A stretch of 64,000 bases of DNA from Fennellomyces sp. T-0311 (lineage: Eukaryota > Mucoromycota > Mucoromycetes > Mucorales > Lichtheimiaceae), in contig JALLLT010000021.1 of assembly GCA_025266875.1 (NCBI GenBank), positions 434,001 to 498,000 of the forward strand, in the 5' to 3' direction. Within the stretch, counting starts at the first letter, position 1; each line of letters starts with the position of its first letter. Of this stretch, positions 55,970-64,000 are shown one piece after another. The notes below the pieces were generated by a model. It searched no databases. It was not told the origin of the DNA and saw only the letters and a program-made list of their open reading frames with translations. Both the position numbers and the translations under genes were made by a program.

Positions 55970-56643
55970 AGACGCTGGTCGATAATCTACCTGAGGACTT
56001 TCTTACTCTGGGACAAGATTATGCAAGCCAAGGGAATCTATTGGAAGCGCATAATATTTACAAACAAGGGTTATCTTCCAGACTAATGGATGATACTCAG
56101 TGCGAGCGACTTCAAAAGGAAATGAACGCAGTATCAGCCACAATTCGCAGAAGTAACCAACAGCTTCACCTTATCCCAAACGAGATATGAGAAAAGATGC
56201 TTGAATACGCTACTGATTGGGGTCTTATACACTGCGCTGCTGCTTTCAGTATATGGTGTCACATCTATTACACTACGTCTCCTTTTCCAGTCTTTTATGG
56301 TGCACGAATAGGTCGACGTTGGTCGTTATTCAACGGTTATTGGATCTGAATTGGCAATTAGCCCTGGGTTCATTTATACGACTAGAACAGCTGTTCTGAT
56401 CTTACTCACCGTAAGATTTGTAGACACCTTAAGGATGGGGTCGAGCTGACGCAGGAGGTACCAACGCTAGTACATTTTAGGTTCGCCAATATTTGCTATG
56501 ATGCGTACGATACGTACAGGCACCGTGATCCTCAGAACAACTACAGACTATCAGCGTTGTCATCCATAGATTCTATTGAGTGTATCTTGGAAGACTGCAA
56601 GATAATTAATAAGCGGGGCAATATCATAGTTGTGGTTTACTAG
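55970..56643 (+). pseudogene. Relic of an F-box protein gene (paralog of 53473-55330)
   Basis: Translation resembles the upstream gene at both ends. LGQDYASQGNLLEAHNIYKQ aligns with LGRSYRKRNNLLAARDVYKQ, and VSATIRRSNQQLHLIPNEI with VSATIRAYNRQLFIIPQEI. At 56188-56190 a TGA replaces the TGG codon for the F-box Trp. Further on, VHFRFANICYD and SIDSIECILEDCK align with VYFRFSNICYG and SMDSIERIIEDRK of the gene's C-terminus. The middle (the whole repeat region, about 350 residues) is missing. So this is a broken copy with a premature stop and a large internal deletion. Confidence 0.8.
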
Positions 56644-57083
56644 GTTTATAATAAGTAGCCGCATATATGTACACTTCTATAATCCTTTTATTTAAACAAA
56701 GTTGAATGAAGCGCACATAAGTTACGGCGACCGTAAGTTCACAGGCTATCGATTGCTAAACGCTAATGACTTACATAGCCCACTGTCAAAGTATCAGCTA
56801 TATGTACGTTAATGCGATTAAAGCGATCGTACGTAGATACTTATAACACTGTAATCGCTGGATATGCGGTGTACGTGGTACTATCGATGTACATCATACG
56901 CAGGGCCGTCAGGTTTCAAAATGCTCACACAAAACCAGAATAAAATGTGAAGCCAGGTGTAAGTCTTTTTGGCATGTGCTAATGTTCTGGGTATACAGTA
57001 TTCCCGCTGACTATGTTGAAATCAAATGGGTAAAGACTCACACTGGCTGACCCGCCCTTCTTTCTTCGTTGCATAATTCCAAA
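56644..57083. other. Intergenic, promoter of the proline-rich gene
   Basis: No gene seen. The last 30 bp before 57084 are CT-rich (CCCTTCTTTCTTCG), typical of leaders in this window. Confidence 0.45.
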
Positions 57084-57344
57084 ATGTTTCCCCATCTTTC
57101 ACAATCGAATCCAAAGCTTGTCAATCGACCGACGCACCCCGGCTTTTTCTACAATGTCGATCCATCGAAAACACATCCAGCATTCGCGCCTCATGGCGTC
57201 TCACGTCCAGTAGCACCATTACGACACACACCTGCACCTCCTGGCCCTCCTCCTCCGTTCGATGCAGCCAAACAAAGTCCTATCTACTACGGATATCCCC
57301 AACAGCCCCCATCATGGGTTAGTTCACCAGCAAGCAAGTTATAG
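57084..57344 (+). CDS. Small proline-rich protein, function unknown
   Basis: Single exon, 86 aa. Start MFPHLSQSNPKLVNRPTHPG; proline-rich throughout (TPAPPGPPPPFDAAKQSP, YYGYPQQPPSW). The ATG at 57084 follows a CT-rich leader; an in-frame ATG at 57069 is an alternative. No domain, signal peptide or membrane helix. Stretches such as PPGPPPP could bind SH3 or profilin-type domains, but this is speculation. Its stop is 56 bp from the stop of the CH-kinase gene on the other strand. Good codon structure and leader support a real gene. Confidence 0.6.
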   Translation: MFPHLSQSNPKLVNRPTHPGFFYNVDPSKTHPAFAPHGVSRPVAPLRHTPAPPGPPPPFDAAKQSPIYYGYPQQPPSWVSSPASKL

Positions 57345-57400
57345 TGTGTCTGTAAATAGAGTTTTATGTCACTTTTTTTTTTCGAATATACAAAATCGTT

Positions 57401-60400
57401 TTATGAAATAATGCAATCATCAGGATTGGATGAACGACCTCCTCTCCCCTTCAGTTTGGGGCGTTCAGCGTAGCTGGCCGAGGTACTGTTACGAATGGTT
57501 CCCTCGTCCAACTCCTTTGTGCATCCGAGATCGCTTGTTGCGGGCAATACCTCGTCTTCACGAATAAACCGGAGCGTGTCGTGGCTTCGTGTGCTATGGG
57601 GTCGCCGATGGCCAGCCAGAACCTTGGATAGTTTGCGCGTGCGGTCGCGCAATTGAGAAGATACGGAGGAGGTGGGTCGAGGGCTTTTCGGTTGCTCAAC
57701 AACGGACGATGAACAGCTCGATTCGGATCCCGATCGCAGTGATGCCAAATCGGCATTATCCTATTTCCAATCGAATGAGCAACTCTATCTTTTTGGCGCA
57801 CGTAGCATATCCTTCTCAGCGACTTACGGCTCCAGACGATCGGCATGGTCCAGCTGCAGGCTTGCACTTGTCATGGCAAATAAATCCGCAGTCTAGTTGT
57901 TTATCGTTATCAGTAATTGTTCGGCAATCTCCGTTTTATCTCGCGTTACCTTCACAAACGAGCGCGTTACGTCGAATCGGCAATTGACATGCTTTGCATC
58001 GTATGGCACCTTTCGGAAACGAACCCTTGATAAAACAATGATCACGTGTGATTGATAGTACACTGGAGCGTCCTTTCTCCTGCCGTTCTTGGAGCTTGTT
58101 GACCAATATGCTTGGCTGGGAGGTATCCTGTGCACTAGTGGTCCGACGATGCTCGTTGTCAGAATGACATTCAAAATCGTGTGGGAATACAGATGATAGC
58201 GGTCTGCTGGTGTTGACGAACCGTGATTGGTCGACGAGCCCATTGGAAAGGTCATCTTCCGCATCCGAAGCGTGATGATGACGTTGGATCCATGGATGGT
58301 CTAACAGTTCAATTGCGCTAGGTCGGTCATCCGGGTCCTTCCGGAAGCACAATTGTAAAAAGTCCTTCAAGTCCTATTATCCCGGTCCATGAGTACAAAC
58401 TTGAACCTGTTACTGAATCCAATTGATACTTACTAAAGGTGCAGTATCTGGAAGTGGTGGGCAGTCATCTTCGACGATCCTAAAGAGCGTCGTCATGGGT
58501 ATAAGATCGGCATATGGCGGTTTTCCGGTGTAGAGCTCAATGACAGTACATCCGAGAGACCTATCAAAACATGTCAGTTTGATTGTTGCACACAATGGAT
58601 CGCTTTCTTTTTGTGTAATACCAAATGTCCGATTTTGTAGATGCACCTTGTAACTCAATCACCTCCGGAGCCACTATCATAACCAATCAGTACATAATCA
58701 ACCGAGATTAAAGAAAAAGTTTAAATGACTTACTCCAATTAGGTGTACCGGCAACGGATCCAGACAACGACTCCTTCAACTTCAAGTTGACTGATACACC
58801 GAAATCGGATAACTTGACATCACCATTTTTGGTTGTGAGGATATTAGCTGCTTTGAGATCACAATGGACGACATCTTCTTGATGGAGATATGCCAATCCC
58901 TTCAATATCCGCAAACAGTAGCTAGCGACCAGATTTTCAGGGAAGCTGCCAAAAGCCTTCAACGTACTCGCCAGCGATCCATTCTCGACGAATTCTAGGA
59001 CAATATTCATACACTCGGAGGTTTGGATAAAACCTTCGTATTTCACAATGTTTGGATGGGATAGTGTGCGAAGTATCTGCGCTTCTTGCTATAAAGTCCC
59101 TGCATGAGCTCAACTGTTTTTCATATGGTCCAAGTTTCTTCCTACCATCACTTCATCCATATCTTCCAATTTACTTGGTTCAAGCTTGATGCGCTTAATG
59201 GCAACCATTTGTCCAGTATTCAAATTGAGTGCTCTAGATAGATCAAATTTAATAACGCATGCGGATGGAATAGTCAATGCATATATGCGTACCGATGTAC
59301 TGTACCGAACTGGCCTTTGCCAATTGTGTTGCCAAGTTTCTGTGGTTACATTGTCAGTGAATTGGCATGGATATAGATATAGCCTTGGTTACTTACATAG
59401 CGAGCAACCACAATCCCATCCGACTGGCACATCTCGAGGCGCTCTCCATTCTCGCCCGCGTCTCCGGTACTCAGGGGCGTCACTTCGAGTGTTCCCGTGG
59501 ACTTGCGGCGAGGAACTGAATAAGTGGATAGATCGCGAGTGTACGCTGGATCACCCCAGGACTCGACGGACGTTTTCTTCATTCGACTGAAACGCATAGG
59601 CAATTCATCATCGGCAGGAGGTCTATGGATAGATAAAGATGGTGTCGATTTGGGCGCCTTCAGCGAGGAAGATGCAACAGTATCTGGTGAAGGGGCCTTG
59701 TCGCTGAATGAAGGTCTCCTTTTCACTTGCTCTTTCCTTAATTTCAGGTCCGTCCACTCCTGATATCTCATATGAAACGGGATCTTATGTCTGATAGGTA
59801 ATTTCCTAGCAAAGGACAATGTGGATAATCGCGATAATCTCGAAGTGGCGGATCGGATAGCCGTTGTACTTTCATGTTCAAAGGAAGTAATGCGTTCGTG
59901 GCGCCCAACTGTGCTGGCTCTATTGCTTTTTCTGGAAGAGACATCTTGTTCGACGAGAGGGTCCCCCTCTAGGAGGAGAGGCGGGCTCGGTGGGTTGAAC
60001 AGGGAGGTGAGATGAACTGTGGTGCGCATGGAATTTTTTTTCTTGGTTGTGCCGTATCCACTGTCGCCTGACGACGTGCTGTCGATTGCGGGGGAATGTC
60101 GATCCGAGGCGGGGGTATCTGGGTATGTCAAATACCCGAAACCATCTTGGATCGGCATAGCATTCTCCCAGGCCAAGTTCTCTTCTTCGTCTGGTAGCGA
60201 ATCAAATGACCTTCGCCATCTCTTACTTTCCTCCTCGTCCTCCTTAATTTCGCTTAACCCTTTCTCCCCACCATCATAGAGGCCTCCTAAGCGGCTCCTG
60301 TTGTCACTATCCGTCGAACGTTGCTGTTGCCCAAGTGGAACCGTGTATCGTCGTTTTCGAACCGCCCGCCCATGATCGCGTCGTTTCATCATCATCGGGC

Positions 60401-61149
60401 GTCGAAGCTGGTTGAATCGCTGCTTCCCTACTCGATCTTGAAGGAACGAAAGTGTCCTTGCTACCTAGATTATGCATGCACGTTACATCTTAATGAATCC
60501 CATCCCTACTCGCGGTCGTATAAGGAAAATACACATACAGCAACCATGTCGTGGCCATACAGTAAGTCGTCCGTGTCGAATAGTTGGAATGTGTCAAGTC
60601 CGATCTAAATATAACGAGGCCCCTTGTTAGTTTTTTTCGCGAGCCTGTGGAATACTTCTTTAAAACGACCTAACCTGTTCGGCCGCTTCGAGAAAACGGT
60701 GGATGTTCTCGGTCTAAAGATTCCATCCGGTGTCAGACGCCGCAGCACGCTTTAGCTCTAAAGTCTGTTGACCTACCCAGGCTTCGATGCTGTGCTCGTA
60801 CCGCACAACGGGCATCGAGTTTGGTATTAAGCTATTCATTAATCTAATTCATGCATGAGTCAATTTTTCTGCGACGATTCCCCCTCTCGCTCGCTCTCTC
60901 CGATAAAATATGTAACAGAATGCACTGCTGTGTCAAACTGCGCTTCGTTTTCCCTTTCCACAAAAACACACGCACACGAAAAGTTTGCTATTAGACTGAC
61001 TTGCACAGAAAGATGCCATCCCTAAGACTCGTGTAGAGATCCTCGGCATCGGGTAACTGGACTTGAAGCACCGATTGAATCCATACGCGCGCGGTGTGCT
61101 GCTGATCGAGCGTGGGTGTCAGGAAATCGAATGAGAGACAGGACTTCAT
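57401..61149 (-). CDS. CH domain - Cdc15/STE-type protein kinase - C1-like zinc finger protein
   Basis: Model with 13 exons: 61149-61001, 60843-60777, 60713-60675, 60604-60539, 60464-59397, 59339-59293, 59233-59146, 59088-58734, 58673-58622, 58560-58434, 58373-57950, 57892-57828, 57760-57401; 968 aa, all phases consistent. Residues about 10-120 form a calponin-homology domain ([58 protein letters not shown]). A long disordered basic/Ser-rich linker follows. The kinase starts at about residue 464: [72 protein letters not shown]; closest by eye to septation-network kinases (Cdc7/SepH/Cdc15). A C1-like finger follows at about 798-843 ([16 protein letters not shown]). The catalytic HRD reads HCD. 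Likely a cytoskeleton- or membrane-targeted signalling kinase; architecture may be lineage-specific. Confidence 0.85.
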
Positions 61150-64000
61150 TTCATAATAGAGCGAGAAGAGCAAAAAGGGAAAAAGGAAATGAGGAGATCG
61201 TCGTGATGCGGGATAAATATATAAAAGAAAGAAGAAAGGGGTTCGCTTCTCTTCGTCATGCACCCAAAGAATCGGGCTTCTGATGTTTACCTGTTTCCGT
61301 TTTCGTGCCGCGTGCTTCGCATCCACACTACCTCTTGTTGTCCCCAACTCCCTTTCTCCCCCTCCTCTCTCACTCTCTCACTCTCTCTATCTCTTGTTGC
61401 ATCAACATGCGCTCGGTGTTCCGGAGCATATGAACCCTGTAAGGATTACTTATCGTCATGATATCGCTCAAGGGCAAAAACGCCCACTCTGTCGCACATG
61501 TCGTGTAATGGTCACCAGATGCAATGCCTCTGTTTATGCATATCTTAAAAAAGCGTTTCAATAGTCTTACTTTTATCTCATATGGTGTGGCATCACATTG
61601 CCTAAAATGTTGATCATCAAATGTGCTGGGTCTCAGGACATCGATAGGTGCCATGACAACCAGTTGTTCCCTTGACATTTTAACGCATATTGGATATTTT
61701 CTGTTCGAGAATGAAGTAGTAAGGCGTACGTATGCCTCAATTGGATACGTTCACAGCGATTTATGCACAAAAGCTCAGTGGTTGCAAGAGATAGTACGAG
61801 GCTCGCTATTCTGGCACACAGATCAGCATCCCAAACTGCTCAAGTGTTTTTTATAATAAAATTCTGTATTGTTCGATCCGTAGAACGCTCATACTACTCA
61901 TGCGGTCTATAACATTGTCTCACTTCTCACACGAATTTCCAGTTCCAACATTTAAAAAGTGAGCTTGAATGCAAGTTTGGGTATAATGAAAACGATCGCT
62001 ACGAACGTTGCAAAAGACAACTCATAGTAAACTATGGTTTATTTCATAGTAAATGTATCGGAGCTGTACAACAGATCATAAATAATTTTTGAGACAGATG
62101 ACGTCCTGTCTGAATATGGACAAGTAACTCATAAGCGTTGCGTAGAATGAGGGCACCTTAAACATTACGGAATATGTACGTGCGAAAATTGCCCGGAAAG
62201 GAAATCCGTACGTGGCTGACCGCTTCGGATTCCGGAGCATATGATCTCGCACTTGCAAGGATCCTCAATAGGCGGCAAGGTGTTTATACCACATGGTACA
62301 AACGCAAAGACCATTTTACAGAGAGACATGGCTATCGGGAACAAGAAGATTATCAGACCAATCAGGGTGACAAATGGAGCAGCGCGTGGTAACAGTAAAA
62401 ACAATCCGGATGACATATACTTCCTGTAACATAACAAACTTTAATATTCAAATATCATTCGCGCGATACTGAAAGAATACAATTTGTAATCATTGACTAC
62501 GTACGTACGCAACTCTCCGTGATTTTATAACGTACAAGGGACGGGGAAGCCGCATTTTAGTCAACTTTGGCACCAACAAATCTGGGAGCATTGTAGCTTT
62601 CTATATATCATATAGGTCCGACTTTCCCTTTATCAAATATATACGAAGGTGCTCCCCATATTTATTTTACTTGTAAGAGTTCGTTCTTCTAAGAGATCCA
62701 GCTATTTATGCCTACCCAGTTTAGGTTTAACTTGTCATCGAAAGCTATTTTAGCTCGGCTCTGCGCATGAAAAGGGAAAAGATATAGCAAAAAAAAAATG
62801 ATAGTACAAAAGCACACGGATAATTATAGGAGAAACCTATACACACGAATAATGTACCCAAGGGCATAGAACTACACGGACAGGGGAATGCAAGGACGAT
62901 AGCGGACTCCGTACTCAGGGTTCTCATATATACTACTGTTTTATATTATCCACAGCTGCCTTTGTCAACAAGTGAACCTTGAATACGGAGAAAAACATGT
63001 CCATGTATGCTAGAATATGTTTGTTGCTGTATTTATTAATTAAGAGTTCTCCAAAGCAGGCAATGACCTTCCAATTATGCATAACAAAGTATACACTACT
63101 CACCTTTAACAATAGCGACTGGAATGTATGCTCCGAGGGATGTATATACATATCCTTGGCTCAATATGCACGGGTTGTATCATGTCTAGCGTAGTAACAT
63201 TATCCACGTTAAACACAAGATGGTGAACTGCTTGGGGATACCACATGTAATAGTTTGTTAAGCTGAGGCGCACGCATGGGTACGTCATCACATTATGGCG
63301 ATAGTCATCTAGTCCTCAGTTCGCTTTCCATGTGGTTTCTATCATCTCAATTGCATGCAAAGTCATTTACATGTATTAGCGCTGAATATCGATCGCTTGT
63401 ATTATAATTAATTCACCCTGTCTGTAAATCAAAGAAGTAGATCCACGTGGTCAGCTAAAGTTAGCTTTATGAGGTTTTTGTTCGAGGAGTCGTGATAACG
63501 ACATACTTTGAACTTAATCATCGATATGACCGATCCGATTTCAAAAGTAATTTTACGTATGTACGTCACTGCATACTTCTTGCCCCTGTACTGCATTATC
63601 CTTACGTACGTCGGTATTACCGACAAAATCTCTTTCATGAGTGACATGCATGTCGTACGGACTTTGTCCTGCCGCAGTATTCATTGGAATATTTGTATGT
63701 GATTTCATTGATAAGCGAGATCATTTTCTATAGGCAAAATACATTCGCGATTGGTTTTGGATAAAGGCTTAACTCAGTTGTCATCAAATGAAGTTCAGAC
63801 AGAAGCTAATATTCAAATATTATACTGTACAGTATCAGTCGATGCAGATATTTTGCAGTAAATTTCAAATGAAAAGATAAAATGGCATAAGCATCGATAA
63901 TTCCATCGAGCGGGTGACAGAACAGGGCAAAAAGCAACAAAAAAGCAATTTCGTTGCTCCTTTACTGCTATGTGGCTCACTATGTTGGTATCACAATGGA
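61150..64000. other. Right-edge 2.85-kb stretch without a supported gene
   Basis: 61150-61260 is the CT-rich (minus strand) leader and promoter of the CH-kinase gene. A plus-strand polypyrimidine tract (CTCT repeats) at 61345-61392 could lead another gene, but the following ATG frame is eight codons. Minus-strand frames at 61370-61678 and 62165-62437, and plus-strand frames around 62174-62429, have no recognisable domain. The rest to 64000 is AT-rich, possibly degraded transposon sequence. Confidence 0.45.

Noticed and set aside
61370..61678. 102-codon minus-strand frame upstream of the CH-kinase
   Set aside because: Its C-terminal part is the complement of a CT-repeat tract, and no domain is visible; may be leader sequence or chance.
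62165..62437. Overlapping frames on both strands (about 60-90 codons)
   Set aside because: Protein-like in places but no family recognised and no gene context; possibly decayed transposon.
1..64000. CRISPR arrays, bacterial operons, rRNA genes, mitochondrial or viral insertions
   Set aside because: No regularly spaced repeats, no rRNA signatures and no organellar or viral gene sets were seen; the transposase and MITE are the only recognisable mobile sequences.

Overview
The window looks like a fungal nuclear chromosome segment, most likely from an early-diverging (Mucoromycota/Mucorales-type) fungus. Evidence seen directly: genes lie on both strands and are split by about 80 short GT-AG introns, mostly 45-70 nt, many with CTAAC/CTGAC-like branch points. 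Start codons are often preceded by pyrimidine-rich leaders. There are no ribosome-binding sites or operons. The gene set is typically fungal: a Zn2Cys6 regulator, a Cdc15/Cdc7-like kinase, COX10, a FIT/Scs3 protein, a Dsl1/ZW10 subunit and a PBN1/PIG-X subunit. The genus is an inference. All splice models below were made by eye; reading-frame phase was checked at every junction.

Layout. 0-2.1 kb: a tnp2-type (CACTA-like) transposase running off the left edge. 3-5.1 kb: a sugar transporter converging on a small three-exon Shg1/BOD1-type COMPASS subunit. 5.1-10.5 kb: a gene-poor stretch with a 172-bp mariner-type MITE and a decayed tRNA-like sequence. 10.5-17 kb: a Zn2Cys6 transcription factor converging on DNA topoisomerase I. 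17.9-20.4 kb: a RING-containing SNF2 ATPase. 20.4-26.5 kb: mostly empty, with one small C2H2 zinc-finger gene. 26.5-35.3 kb: a dense block with an ectonucleotide phosphodiesterase, a MATH-BTB-BACK protein divergent from a small four-helix membrane protein, COX10, a FIT-family protein and a motif-degenerate UAP56/Sub2-like helicase. 35.3-38.1 kb: empty. 38.1-49.9 kb: a secreted ureohydrolase (agmatinase type), a tight same-strand trio (WDR89-like, PIG-X/PBN1, mitochondrial GatB), an acyl-CoA dehydrogenase and a ZW10/Dsl1 tether subunit. 50.1-57.3 kb: a poorly known multi-pass membrane protein, a second UAP56/Sub2 paralog with intact motifs, an F-box protein, a relic of the same F-box family and a small proline-rich protein. 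57.4-61.1 kb: a kinase that combines an N-terminal calponin-homology domain, a Cdc15/STE-type kinase domain and a C-terminal C1-like zinc finger. 61.2-64 kb: no supported gene.

The genes do not form one pathway; this is an ordinary mixed fungal neighbourhood. Several encode core machinery: chromatin and DNA topology (Shg1, TOP1, SNF2), mitochondria (COX10, GatB), and ER/secretory functions (FIT, PIG-X, ZW10/Dsl1). The most unusual items are the CH-kinase-C1 architecture with an HCD instead of HRD catalytic loop, the pair of Sub2/UAP56 paralogs of which one has lost most ATPase motifs while keeping a full-length frame, and a tandem duplicated tryptophan-acidic tail on the ZW10/Dsl1 protein.
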